Under the pieces are notes generated by a model. That model did no database searches and had not been told where the DNA came from. It worked only from the letters and a program-made list of their open reading frames with translations. DNA of 64,000 bases from Turicibacter bilis. GTDB taxonomy: Bacteria; Bacillota_I; Bacilli_A; MOL361; Turicibacteraceae. Each line of letters opens with the position of its first letter. Within the stretch, counting starts at the first letter, position 1. Positions 36,713 to 46,935 of this stretch are shown in pieces. Location of the stretch: NCBI RefSeq assembly GCF_024499055.1, contig NZ_CP071249.1:1341001-1405000 (forward strand). The letters run 5' to 3'. The translations under genes were made by a program, and so were the position numbers.

Positions 36713-37792
36713 TTAATCCAATCCTACTTTTAAATTTTCCACATTCTGTTTCATTAATGATAAATAAGTGACACCATTATTAAAATCTTCTTTAGAAACA
36801 TTGTGGCATGAATGTAATAATAACATTTTTGCTCCCGTTTCGTCACTAATCATTTGCGAAATTTTTGGGTCTACTAATTCTTCATAATAAATAACGGGAA
36901 TATTTTGTTCTTTAATCTCTTTAATCATTTGTGCAACTAAAGCAGCACTCGGTTCAGCTTCAAATGGCGCCGATACATAATGAATTCCATATTGATTCGT
37001 TAAATACTGCATCGCAAAGCGTCCACCATGATAAATCGTATCACGCTTCGCATTCGCCACCACATCTTTAAGTTCGTGATCTAACTCTTCTAATTCAGCT
37101 AAATAAGCATTAGCATTGTCTTTATAGTAGTCTGCATTCTCTGGATCAACTTCACATAAGGCCTCCAAAATATTATTCACCATAATCATCGCGTTTTTTG
37201 GACTTGTCCAAATGTGTGGATCATAAGTATGATTATGCCCATCCCCTTCAGAATGATCATGTCCCGCTTCTACTTCTGCATCATGGTTATGATTTTCATC
37301 TTCATGGTCGTGATCAGTATCTGCATCATGGTCATGATTTTCATCTTCATGATTGTGATCAGTATCTGCATCATGGTCATGATTTTCATCTTCATGGTCG
37401 TGATTATCTTCAACTGTACTATTTGGAGCTAATAATGGAACATTTTTTGAAACATCTAAAACATAAACTTCGTTACTATCAACACTCTCAATAATACTAT
37501 GAGCCCATTGCTCCATTGATTCTCCCGTATAAATAAATAAATCTGCTTTATTAATCTTAATAATATCAGCTGGTGTCGGCTCATATGAGTGTGATTCCAT
37601 TCCAGCTGGTAATAATAATGTGACATCTACCTTATCGCCACCGATTACACGTGCAAAATCATATTGTGGAAATAATGTTGTAACAATTTGTAATTTATCT
37701 GATACTGAACCCATTTTTGAATCAGTATCACATCCAACTAATAGGACAACAAAACTCATTAAAGTAAAGACTAATCCTTTAAACTTTTTCAT
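36713..37792 (-). CDS. znuA: Zinc-binding lipoprotein of ABC transporter, His-rich
   Basis: 359 residues, cluster A-I solute-binding protein. Lipobox LLVGC at residues 17-21, metal ligands in AGMESHSYEPTPADI (His near 83), HTYDPHIWTSPKNA and IYHGGRFAMQY, plus the C-terminal region. Between them lies an acidic, His-rich loop of about 80 residues, built of DNA repeats (37262-37412) that encode NHDHDADTDH-type units, typical of zinc rather than manganese binders. RBS AGGAGG. It heads the operon znuA-znuC-znuB behind a palindromic operator. Confidence 0.93.
   Translation of the reverse strand: MKKFKGLVFTLMSFVVLLVGCDTDSKMGSVSDKLQIVTTLFPQYDFARVIGGDKVDVTLLLPAGMESHSYEPTPADIIKINKADLFIYTGESMEQWAHSIIESVDSNEVYVLDVSKNVPLLAPNSTVEDNHDHEDENHDHDADTDHNHEDENHDHDADTDHDHEDENHNHDAEVEAGHDHSEGDGHNHTYDPHIWTSPKNAMIMVNNILEALCEVDPENADYYKDNANAYLAELEELDHELKDVVANAKRDTIYHGGRFAMQYLTNQYGIHYVSAPFEAEPSAALVAQMIKEIKEQNIPVIYYEELVDPKISQMISDETGAKMLLLHSCHNVSKEDFNNGVTYLSLMKQNVENLKVGLD
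37262..37412 (-). repeat. Tandem repeats encoding the ZnuA His/Asp loop
   Basis: Roughly 54-bp units with the block CATGATTTTCATCTTCATGG repeated three times. This simple repeat gives long false reading frames on the plus strand (37198-37494). Confidence 0.9.
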
Positions 37793-37858
37793 AAAAAGCT
37801 CCTCCTAAAAAAGTACTCTTACTTATGTTATGTCTATTGTAGCACAGTTTCATACAAA

Positions 37859-37873
37859 TGATAATAGTTATCA
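37859..37873. promoter_or_regulatory. Zur/Fur-type operator upstream of znuA
   Basis: TGATAATAGTTATCA, arms TGATAA and TTATCA around three bases, 67 bp upstream of the znuA start. Size and composition are those of Fur-family boxes; Zur is the expected repressor for this operon. Confidence 0.65.
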
Positions 37874-37884
37874 GTTGAGTTGAA

Positions 37885-38283
37885 TATATGTGCAAGTACT
37901 CATATAAGACGGTTCTAATGTAGGTGATTGCCTCATTAGTTGAAGAGAGCTTCACTTGTTCGTGAAGGACGAGAACTCCCCCTGCCAGCTGAGGATGGCT
38001 AAGACTCAATCCTAAAGGATTTTCATACTTAGCGCAGGGAACCCTTTCCCTATCAGTGGAGGATAGCTAAGACTCAAATCTAATGGATTTTCGTACTTAG
38101 CGTAGGGGTCCCCTCATTAGTTGAAGATCTACCTCACTAATTGTGGATTTAAAGTCTCCGACTTTAGTGAGGGCTCCCCTTCACTTATTGGTGAAGGATG
38201 AGGACTCCCTCTGCCATCTGAGGATGGCTAAGACTCAAATCTAATGAATTTCGTACTTAGCGTAGGAGTCCCCCTCCTATCTG
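37885..38283 (-). repeat. Array of hairpin-repeat modules (reverse orientation)
   Basis: About 400 bp made of six or so consecutive modules. The clearest read, on the minus strand, CCCTGCGCTAAG...inner hairpin (AATCC-TTTA-GGATT)...CTTAGCCATCCTCAG-CTGGCAGGG, repeated with different inner arms at about 37978-38040, 38045-38105 and 38210-38272. Smaller hairpins (CCTTCAC/GTGAAGG, CCTCACTAA/TTAGTGAGG) lie between. Same family as the modules at 46-52 kb but with a longer inner arm. No coding capacity. Confidence 0.85.
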
Positions 38284-38313
38284 ATACTTAGTATTTGAAA
38301 AGAAAAAGAAAGA

Positions 38314-38349
38314 TATAAAAAAAGTACTTGTAAAAACAAGTACTTTAAG
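38314..38349 (-). terminator. Terminator after the zinc-ribbon gene
   Basis: AAAGTACTTG-TAAAAA-CAAGTACTTT followed by T-rich DNA on the minus strand; overlaps the stop codon region of the 38345-38746 gene. Confidence 0.8.
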
Positions 38350-38746
38350 TTTTCTTAATAAACGTATGACGGCATTTTGGACATGTAATTTCAATTTTTC
38401 CTTTTTTACGAGGAACGCGTAATTGTTGTCCACATTCTTTACATTTGAAATATTTATATTGGCGCTTTGCTTTGAATGCACGATATTGGTTGATCCATTT
38501 AGATTGAATAGGATACCAGTATTTTAAGAATAAAATATTTTCTTGATGACGCTTTAGTTTATTTTTAGATAGTGCTCGATAGTAACAAAGAACAAGTGGA
38601 ACTAAAGCGAGCCAAGCAAAGAATTCCCATCCAAATAACTTTCCAACCAAAAAGAGAAGAATTGAAACGATTAGTAAAGCCAATGATAAATGATCAACAC
38701 CTGTTCGATCTTCCATAAATTTTTTAAACCATTCCAATACGAACAC
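38345..38746 (-). CDS. Membrane protein with C-terminal zinc ribbon, unknown function
   Basis: 133 residues. Two hydrophobic helices (~20-58), a basic linker rich in K and R (~65-100), then a zinc ribbon KCKECGQQLRVPRKKGKIEITCPKCRH (CxxC-x(15)-CxxC). The ribbon faces the cytoplasm if the positive-inside rule holds. Proteins of this layout are common in Firmicutes but uncharacterised. RBS AAAGAGG. Confidence 0.72.
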   Translation of the reverse strand: MFVLEWFKKFMEDRTGVDHLSLALLIVSILLFLVGKLFGWEFFAWLALVPLVLCYYRALSKNKLKRHQENILFLKYWYPIQSKWINQYRAFKAKRQYKYFKCKECGQQLRVPRKKGKIEITCPKCRHTFIKKT

Positions 38747-38798
38747 CTCTTTTCTTTACTATTATTATACACTAATTACTCATGAGATAGAATGAAAA

Positions 38799-38827
38799 AT
38801 TCCCTCTATATCCTAGAGGGAATTCAA
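38799..38827. terminator. Short terminator hairpin
   Basis: AATTCCCTCTA...TAGAGGGAATT, an 11-bp stem just left of the IS66 element. Before the IS insertion it would have lain directly downstream of the beta-glucosidase gene, whose terminator it probably was (minus strand). Confidence 0.7.
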
Positions 38828-38835
38828 CTTTATTT
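38828..38835 (-). repeat. IS66 target-site duplication, left copy (CTTTATTT)
   Basis: Exact match to 40463-40470 on the other side of the element; 8 bp is the IS66-family size. Confidence 0.92.
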
Positions 38836-40462
38836 GTAACTATTCAGCCTAGTAGAAAAGAGTATCACAAAAAGGAGTGCTCATTTAGTGAAGTACTCCT
38901 TGTGAATGTTATGAAAATTGAATCGTATTTCCCATTAAAATGGTTTCAATACTTTCGATAATATTTAATCCTTGCTTTTGACAAGTAGAGATGAAACCTC
39001 TGATTCGGGTGAAACAATGAGCACCTTTTTCTGTTCGGAAACATCCGGATATTTTTTGTTTAGTTTTAGTCATTCGGACATCACGCTCAGCTAAATTATT
39101 ATCAAACGGAACTTCAACTTGATACAGAAATTCTAATACTTCTTCTTGTCGTTTCGATAAACGATTGAGTAATCGAACGAAATCCGTATTCTTTTCATGC
39201 AGTTTTAAAGGATTCTCACGGTAACCCTCTTCGATGATTTGTTGGTATCGTTTCTCAAACTCCTGTATTTTAGATAAGGGTAAAGGATATTCCGTCTCTT
39301 CTGAATAAGTTTTAGCTTCAAGTAATAATTTCGTCATGTTTTTTGCCCACTGTTGGTTCTCAAAATCGATGATTCCTTTAAACTCTCTTAAATGATGAAC
39401 GTTACATAAAGCATGCGTACAATCATCATATTTAAAATACGGGGTCCAATGGTCATGGATGACGGTTCCTTTGAAAGAGGGAAGAATGCCATTGGCTTCA
39501 ATTGCTTGAGAGCCACGCTTTTCATGAACAAAGTAATGCGTGAATTTTTGATTTGAAGTCACGTGAAGCCAGTGTCTCTTTCCATTGACATAACAGCCTG
39601 TTTCATCTAAATGAAGATGATTTGATGCCAAAAGATTTTCTTTGATTGAAGCTTCAGTCGTTTCTAATAACTCATCACATCGTTTCGTCATATTCACCAG
39701 TGTTCCTTGGCTGATGGTCGCTTTGAAAATATCTTGAGTCAATTGTTTCAGACGGTTGAAAGGAATCAATTGATAGTGACTGAAATAAGTTAATACACTT
39801 GTTAAATGTGGCCCATATTGTGTCGGTTGTGTGACATGTTTCGGAAATAGTCCTTCATTTTTAAAGTGACAGTTAGGACAGACTTTAATTTGGGATTGAT
39901 GCTCAGTCACTTGAAGCCTTAAGCTCGGTAAATCAAAAACTTGACGTCGAATCGTTTTTTGAGGTTCAACGTTTTCTAAACAACACCCACACCCTTGGCA
40001 AGTTTTCGGATGATGTGTGACGACAAGATCCGGATCTTTTACCATTTTTAAGGTTGAACCTTGATGCCCGACTTGACCACCCGTTTTTTTATTTGAAGGT
40101 TGACGCAAACTTTTTGTCTTTTTAAAACCATCGGTTGACGGAGGTAAGCTACTATTTTGACTGGTTTGATTTGATTGTTTTTCAAGTTTCTTAAGGCGAG
40201 CATCTAAATCTGAAACAGTCTGAGATAACTCAGAGATTTGAGTGGAAAGTCCTTGAACTAAACTAATAACGGATTGAATCCCCTCCTGATAAACTTTGAT
40301 GATTTCAGATTCTGACATGAGATGACACCTTCTTCTAAAGTTGGAATAGTAAGGATATTATAACGTAAATCTTACAAATAGGTAAGTTATTCACGAGAGC
40401 TACATATCATTAACAAAAACACCAAGAAACGGAATTCGTTTACTTGGTGGCTGAATAGTTAC
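38836..40462 (-). mobile_element. Complete IS66-family element (1627 bp)
   Basis: Ends are perfect 14-bp inverted repeats GTAACTATTCAGCC (38836-38849 and 40449-40462), starting with the GTAA typical of IS66. It is flanked by the 8-bp duplication CTTTATTT. It carries only the large transposase (tnpC type), without tnpA or tnpB, as in the single-ORF IS66 subgroup (ISBst12-like). Confidence 0.95.
38909..40318 (-). CDS. IS66-family transposase (TnpC)
   Basis: 469 residues. N-terminal coiled coil (~15-55, leucine-zipper-like), a linker with NSSLPPSTDGFKKTK, a zinc-finger region (CQGCGCCLEN...CPNCHF), the catalytic DDE core (LHLDETGCYVNGKRHWLHV; VIHDHWTPYFKY) and the C-terminal PFDNNLAERDVRMTKTKQKISGCFR containing the Glu. 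Full length and intact. Confidence 0.95.
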   Translation of the reverse strand: MSESEIIKVYQEGIQSVISLVQGLSTQISELSQTVSDLDARLKKLEKQSNQTSQNSSLPPSTDGFKKTKSLRQPSNKKTGGQVGHQGSTLKMVKDPDLVVTHHPKTCQGCGCCLENVEPQKTIRRQVFDLPSLRLQVTEHQSQIKVCPNCHFKNEGLFPKHVTQPTQYGPHLTSVLTYFSHYQLIPFNRLKQLTQDIFKATISQGTLVNMTKRCDELLETTEASIKENLLASNHLHLDETGCYVNGKRHWLHVTSNQKFTHYFVHEKRGSQAIEANGILPSFKGTVIHDHWTPYFKYDDCTHALCNVHHLREFKGIIDFENQQWAKNMTKLLLEAKTYSEETEYPLPLSKIQEFEKRYQQIIEEGYRENPLKLHEKNTDFVRLLNRLSKRQEEVLEFLYQVEVPFDNNLAERDVRMTKTKQKISGCFRTEKGAHCFTRIRGFISTCQKQGLNIIESIETILMGNTIQFS

Positions 40463-41910
<1,448 letters not shown>

Positions 41911-42007
41911 TTATATCATACCAAAAATAGCAACTCAATCCTTGAGATGATTTCCGGTTGAATGTCACAGAAAATATTAAAAAATCGTTGCTTTTCTTGA
42001 AACAGTG

Positions 42008-42886
42008 TTACAGTTTTTGAGGCTCTTTATAAAACTGATGATATTCATTAATTTCCTCATACATTTCATTTTGCTTCACACTATTTTCAAAGTTGCGTGA
42101 AAATAAAATAGCAAATAATAAATCAAATAAATATTGAACCGATGTTTGAAAGAGGATTGTTCCCATATCAGTAAAACGATGAACATTATAGAGGTATAAA
42201 TGTTCCGTACTGATTTTGGCTAATGAAGAATGACGAGATTCTGTTAAGACAAGTAAGGGAATCTTTCGCTCACGCAATACGTTTGCAATTCGATATAACA
42301 TCGGATTTTCTCCTGTACGAGAAATAATAATCGCAACATGTCCTTCTACTGAAGCAAAAGCTTGCATAAACTGTGCATTAGAACTATCATGAATAACTGC
42401 CTGTTTTCCTGCATATAAAAAATGAGAGCAAGCATTTTTAGCTAAATGCAAATTATTATCGAACGCATAAAAATCAATACACGTTGCTTGATTTAAAAGC
42501 TCTGACACACGATTTAATTGATCTAAATCAATTCCCTTTTTGGTCTGTTCAATCGCTGTGATTTCTAAGGCTGCCACTTTATTAACAATACGATGAAGTG
42601 AATCTTCACTTGTAATAGGATTCGTTCGATTAATTTGATCCATCCTCGGTGTTTGATACACCTCTTGTAAATACTTAATTTTAAATTCAGAATATCCACT
42701 AAACCCAAGTTTTTGGCAAATACGCACGACGGTTGCGGGAGAGGTATAGGTTAATTCTGCTAGTTGCCGAGATGAGATTTTTTCGAGTTCTTCTGGGTAC
42801 GTTAAGATGTAATTAACAATGCCTTGCTCCGTTGAGGTTAATTTATTCATCCGTTTTAATTCGTTTAATTCATTAATGATTTTCAT
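42008..42886 (-). CDS. RpiR/MurR family transcriptional regulator
   Basis: 292 residues. N-terminal RpiR HTH (LTSTEQGIVNYILTYPEELEKISSRQLAELTYTSPATVVRICQKLGF...) and a C-terminal SIS sugar-phosphate-binding domain (VAIIISRTGENPMLYRIANVLRERKIPLLVLTE). Likely senses a phospho-sugar and controls bglA directly downstream. The ATG at 42886 follows GGGTGA; the frame opens four codons upstream at a GTG. Confidence 0.9.
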   Translation of the reverse strand: MKIINELNELKRMNKLTSTEQGIVNYILTYPEELEKISSRQLAELTYTSPATVVRICQKLGFSGYSEFKIKYLQEVYQTPRMDQINRTNPITSEDSLHRIVNKVAALEITAIEQTKKGIDLDQLNRVSELLNQATCIDFYAFDNNLHLAKNACSHFLYAGKQAVIHDSSNAQFMQAFASVEGHVAIIISRTGENPMLYRIANVLRERKIPLLVLTESRHSSLAKISTEHLYLYNVHRFTDMGTILFQTSVQYLFDLLFAILFSRNFENSVKQNEMYEEINEYHQFYKEPQKL

Positions 42887-43039
42887 GATTTCACCCACTT
42901 TTCTTATGTCTTATTTTATCGTAAGAAAGTTCGTTCTGACAACGCTATCGGAGCGATATCTGTTTACGGGTTATGGGGATTTTGCTATAATATGTTTCAT
43001 TATCTGGTATATTTTTTATTAAAAAGGAGAGAAATACGA

Positions 43040-44575
43040 GTGAAGAAGACACTAAGGATTCTTTTAGGACGTATTGGTTTCTGTGGACTTTTAATCGCGC
43101 TTCAAGCCATTATTTTAATTGTGGTGATTTTAAGATTCCAACAATACTTTGTTTATTTTTATGCTTTATGTATTTTATTGAGTGTGCTTGTTGTCATGGT
43201 GATTGTGAATAGTCGATTGAATCCAGCGTATAAAATTGCTTGGATTGTTCCGATTCTGTTATTTCCGATCTTTGGTGGTTTATTTTATCTTTTATTCGGA
43301 AGCGATCAAACGAAGAAAAAGTTCTTAAATGAGATGCAACCGATTAATGAGAAACTAAAACAAAATTTAAATCAATCACCTAAAATTATAGAGGAAATAG
43401 AAGCCCTCGATAAACGAGCTGCTAATCAATCAAGCTATATTACCAATTATGCGTTATGTCCAATTTATCAAAACACGAGTAGCGAATATTTAAATTTAGG
43501 GGAGCGTAAGTTTGAACGCTTAATTGAAGAGTTAAAAAACGCTAAGCATTATATTTTCTTAGAGTATTTTATTATTGAAGAAGGACAAATGTGGAATACC
43601 ATTTTAGACATTCTTAAAGAAAAAGCTGCTGAAGGTGTTGATGTTCGAGTCATTTATGATGACTTCGGTTGTTTATTTTTACTTCCACAGGATTATTCAA
43701 AGCAATTAGAAGCGATGGGAATTAAATGTTGTGTGTTTAATCCTTTCGTTCCTCTGTTAACGATTCGAATGAATAATCGCGATCATCGTAAAATTTGTAT
43801 CATCGATGGTCATACGGCTTTTACAGGTGGCATTAATTTAGCAGATGAATACATTAATGCGATTGATAAACATGGCCATTGGAAAGATACGGCATTAATG
43901 ATTAAAGGGGATGCAGTTTGGAGCTTTACAATGATGTTTTTAACGATGTGGGATTACTTACGTCATACGAATGAAGATTATGAGCTATATCGTCCACACA
44001 TCTATCAAACAGAATCCGTTCAAAGTGATGGATTTGTTCAACCATTTACCGATAGTCCACTTGATAATGAATCCGTCGGTGAAACAGTTTATATGAACTT
44101 AATTAATAATTCGATGGATTATGTCTATATCACGACTCCGTATTTAATTTTAGATAACGAAATGATTACGGCCCTTTCTAATGCTGCCAAGCGTGGGGTT
44201 GATGTTAAAATATTAACCCCTTATCAGGAAGATAAGTGGTATGTTCATGCTGTCACACGTGCCAATTATCGAGCATTAATTGATAGTGGCGTTCAAATTT
44301 ATGAATACACCCCTGGATTTGTTCATGCGAAGACGTTTGTCGTAGATGATGAATATGCTGTCGTTGGAACGATTAACTTAGACTATCGTAGTTTATATTT
44401 ACATTATGAATGTGGCGCTTGGTTATATAAAACAAAAAGTGTGCTAGATGTTCGAGATGACTATATTGAAACGTTAAAGGTTTCACAACGAATTACAGAT
44501 GAAGACTTAAATGCAATCCCTTGGTATAATAAAATTTTATATGCCTTCTTACGAGTTTTCGCCCCATTAATGTAA
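43040..44575 (+). CDS. cls: Cardiolipin synthase
   Basis: 511-residue phospholipase-D superfamily enzyme. Two N-terminal membrane helices, then two HKD motifs: DHRKICIIDGHTAFTGG (first) and VHAKTFVVDDEYAVVGTINLD (second). Condenses two phosphatidylglycerols to cardiolipin at the membrane. I start at the GTG at 43040, with AAGGAGAG ten bases upstream; the frame is open to 42992 without an RBS. Monocistronic, ended by the hairpin at 44580. Confidence 0.94.
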   Translation: MKKTLRILLGRIGFCGLLIALQAIILIVVILRFQQYFVYFYALCILLSVLVVMVIVNSRLNPAYKIAWIVPILLFPIFGGLFYLLFGSDQTKKKFLNEMQPINEKLKQNLNQSPKIIEEIEALDKRAANQSSYITNYALCPIYQNTSSEYLNLGERKFERLIEELKNAKHYIFLEYFIIEEGQMWNTILDILKEKAAEGVDVRVIYDDFGCLFLLPQDYSKQLEAMGIKCCVFNPFVPLLTIRMNNRDHRKICIIDGHTAFTGGINLADEYINAIDKHGHWKDTALMIKGDAVWSFTMMFLTMWDYLRHTNEDYELYRPHIYQTESVQSDGFVQPFTDSPLDNESVGETVYMNLINNSMDYVYITTPYLILDNEMITALSNAAKRGVDVKILTPYQEDKWYVHAVTRANYRALIDSGVQIYEYTPGFVHAKTFVVDDEYAVVGTINLDYRSLYLHYECGAWLYKTKSVLDVRDDYIETLKVSQRITDEDLNAIPWYNKILYAFLRVFAPLM

Positions 44576-44580
44576 TCATA

Positions 44581-44612
44581 AATTAAAAAAGGAGCTAATA
44601 TGCTCCTTTTTC
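44581..44612 (+). terminator. Terminator after cls
   Basis: AAAAAAGGAGC-TAATAT-GCTCCTTTTTCTTTT directly after the stop codon. Confidence 0.85.
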
Positions 44613-44693
44613 TTTTATCTAACTAATCGAATCTGTTCATATCCGCTTATCTTAACAGTCTCAATCATTTTATGACATCTTACCTTTTCTCCT

Positions 44694-45188
44694 CTAGTGA
44701 GGTAAATAATTCAAAATCTTAGCGTATTCCTCTCTTAGTTGTTCATAACTGATGCGACGGTTCGCTGGGCTAGTAGAAGGTAAACCGATTGCCGGAATGT
44801 TGGTGTTTGGATAGATATACTTCATATAAAAATCCGTCGCTTTTTTACCTGTTGTAAAAATAGCTTGAATGTTCGCTTCTTTTAAAATAGTTGTCAGGTC
44901 ATTAGGAATTGGGTTTTTAATACTCGCATCTTCTGCTCCTTGAATATCACAGCTTTTTAAAACATCCCAAAGTGCTAAATGATGACGATGTAAAAAATCA
45001 ATTTTCTCTTCAATCGTCAGTAATGGTTTTTCATGAAAGATATCCGCTAATACTTTCCAAAATCGATTTTGTGGATGCCCATAATAAAACCCGACCTCCC
45101 TTGATTTTGGAGATGGCATCGTTCCTAAAATTAAAACGTTAGCATTTTGATCATAAATCGGCTGAAGTGTATGTTCTACGACTGCCAT
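44694..45188 (-). CDS. DNA-deoxyinosine/uracil glycosylase-like (MUG superfamily)
   Basis: 164 residues. LILGTMPSPKSREVGFYYGHPQNRFWKVLADIF is the signature of the hypoxanthine-DNA glycosylase group in the uracil-DNA glycosylase superfamily. ALWDVLKSCDIQGAEDASIKNPIPNDL and IFTTGKKA follow, ending with LPSTSPANR. It would remove deaminated purines (hypoxanthine) or uracil from DNA. It is co-directional with 45199, ten bases apart, so the two are probably co-transcribed. Confidence 0.87.
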   Translation of the reverse strand: MAVVEHTLQPIYDQNANVLILGTMPSPKSREVGFYYGHPQNRFWKVLADIFHEKPLLTIEEKIDFLHRHHLALWDVLKSCDIQGAEDASIKNPIPNDLTTILKEANIQAIFTTGKKATDFYMKYIYPNTNIPAIGLPSTSPANRRISYEQLREEYAKILNYLPH

Positions 45189-45198
45189 ATATTATCCC

Positions 45199-45741
45199 TC
45201 ATTTCTTTGACTCAGACATTATTGTTTGATTCATTATAACATGTTTTCTAATAGTCAATCCTTCATCTACTAAAAAGGCGATGATTAAAAAGGGGATTAA
45301 GACAAACCAAGTTGAAAAGAAGGGTTTATACATATATGCTTGAATAAACGGTTGTACCCATCGAATTCCGATATAAGTCAGGGCTGTCCAATAAAGAGAA
45401 AATTGAAGACATATTAAACCATGGACATTCCATTTTAAGTTATGATAATCCCAATAATCGACGTGAAACACATGTCTTGTTAATAAACCTGACAAATATT
45501 CTACTGTAGTTGGAATAATAGCACATGGAATCAGTAGAAGCACTGTTGATAAGTTTAGTGTATCTTGAATTAAAATTAACAGTGACATAGCAATAGCATA
45601 CATTGGCTTAAAGGGACCGTATAAAAAGCCATCTTCTTGAAAATGTCCAGTCATAACTAAACAATAAACTTCTTCGATAATCCAGCCAATAACTCCATAT
45701 AAAAAGAAATTAAACAAAAAATATAAAAGATATGAAAACAT
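45199..45741 (-). CDS. CmpB-like 'putative ABC transporter permease' membrane protein
   Basis: 180 residues, family of PF06541 (ABC_trans_CmpB). FNFFLYGVIGWIIEEVYCLVMTGHFQEDGFLYGPFKPMYAI carries the family pattern (GxxxExxY...GFLYGPFxPxYG). About five to six membrane helices. Despite the family name no ATPase partner is present and the function is unknown. A second member begins at 63788. Confidence 0.85.
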   Translation of the reverse strand: MFSYLLYFLFNFFLYGVIGWIIEEVYCLVMTGHFQEDGFLYGPFKPMYAIAMSLLILIQDTLNLSTVLLLIPCAIIPTTVEYLSGLLTRHVFHVDYWDYHNLKWNVHGLICLQFSLYWTALTYIGIRWVQPFIQAYMYKPFFSTWFVLIPFLIIAFLVDEGLTIRKHVIMNQTIMSESKK

Positions 45742-45885
45742 CGAGCCACACTCCTTTTTAGTAGTTTGACTCGATCACGTGAAGTTATACTACTATGATT
45801 TGTTATTCCAGTTAAGAACATTCATAAATAGATTAGTTTAGGATAGACTATGAAGAGTTTAAATTAACATAAGGAGGATCGTTCC

Positions 45886-46158
45886 ATGACAGAAAAGTAT
45901 GATTACATGTTTAAATGGATAAAACAAGCAACGAAGCCAGAACGTCATATTGATGAAGTAGAGGAGTTTGCGAAAAAACACCCTGTCTTATTTATGAAAT
46001 ATCATAATTTATTTAAACCAATTGTTAGTCTTGATGAAACAGATGAAAAGTATATAGAAGCAAAAGAAAAATTAATTAAATTATTCTCTGAAAACGAAGA
46101 TAAATTTAGACCTGTCTTAGGGGCAGTTAAAGAAAAGTTTGCTGGTAAATATTTTTAA
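45886..46158 (+). CDS. Small charged protein, unknown function
   Basis: 90 residues, rich in K, E and F, helical, no membrane segment and no recognised domain (KHPVLFMKYHNLFKPIVSLDE is the most conserved-looking part). Strong RBS AAGGAGGA. Monocistronic, with no terminator before the repeat element at 46184. Confidence 0.7.
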   Translation: MTEKYDYMFKWIKQATKPERHIDEVEEFAKKHPVLFMKYHNLFKPIVSLDETDEKYIEAKEKLIKLFSENEDKFRPVLGAVKEKFAGKYF

Positions 46159-46183
46159 TTAGCATAAAAAGCTTCTCATTCAT

Positions 46184-46508
46184 ATTCTATATATAAACAG
46201 AAATAAAATCTACATTTATCACGACACACTAAATGTTTGATCGTTGTGCCGTGGGTCACCTGGCGATTATCAAAGATAATCTAATCCTCCGCTGCTAGGG
46301 AATGGGTCACCTACCATTTTCGAAGAAAATGTATCTACCACTAGTAGGGAATGGGGCCCACAGCAGTGAGCATGGCGAACAATCCTCCTTTGCTGGGGTA
46401 GGGTCACCTACCATGCGAAGCATGTATCCTCCACTGGTAGGGAGTTCAAGGCAGACTATAGTCCAGCTAAAAGTTTTTTACGATGTAAAACACTTATCTG
46501 GACTTACC
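46184..46508 (+). repeat. Modular hairpin repeat element with four modules
   Basis: Left end TCTATATATAAACAGAAATA, right end ACTTATCTGGACTTA. A GCC...GGC hairpin (GTGCCGTG to CAAGGCAG) is filled with four modules: about 46255-46303, 46304-46351, 46352-46399 and 46400-46443. Each has GGTCACC/GGCCCAC at the left, an inner hairpin with different sequence but kept pairing (GATTATC-AAA-GATAATC; CATTTTC-GAA-GAAAATG; ATGC-GAA-GCAT), an ATCCTCC-type spacer, and TAGGG at the right. AGTCCAG (~46463) pairs with CTGGACT (~46498) to close the right half. Not coding. Confidence 0.88.
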
Positions 46509-46563
46509 ATCCGATTCAGATATGGGAGTGTTTTTCTGAAATTACACACAAATTTACTATGAA

Positions 46564-46596
46564 AATTGCGACTGCTTTTGCAGTTGCTTTTTTTTA
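46564..46596 (+). terminator. Terminator hairpin
   Basis: GCGACTGC-TTTT-GCAGTTGCTTTTTTTT, on the plus strand, after the repeat element. Confidence 0.8.
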
Positions 46597-46935
46597 TTGT
46601 CGTATCAATAGTTATAAGTATTTTTAAAGATAAGCAACATTAAAAAATGTTACTATTTTTACATATTAAATTTAGTCGGTCATAAAATGATGACCACTCT
46701 ATTTTGTCTAACAAAAAGTCTTGTAAAAATATAAACAAAATAAGAAAAAGTAGGCTTAACCTATTGGTTTTACCTACTTTAAGGGAGTTGCAAAAACTTA
46801 TGTAATTTTTAATGTAAAACTTCATGTAAAAAGACTAAAACTCTCCCTAAACTGAAACCGATGTGGACTTACATAGGAGCTTTTTTTTTATGTCTTCTGA
46901 TTATCTTTAAATCAAAATCGTCTCTATTATTTGAA

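Noticed and set aside
37198-37494. Plus-strand open frames of 72-98 codons rich in His, Met and Ile
   Set aside because: They are antisense to the repetitive His-rich loop of znuA; the simple repeat removes stops on the other strand. No RBS.
37885-38283. CRISPR array
   Set aside because: Units are of unequal length, are themselves hairpins, lack unique spacers between identical repeats, and no cas gene is near.
46302-46562. 86-codon plus-strand frame
   Set aside because: It runs through the hairpin modules of a repeat element; other frames of the same modules are also open in places. Not a gene. The same holds for frames at 52322-52513 and 61216-61407.
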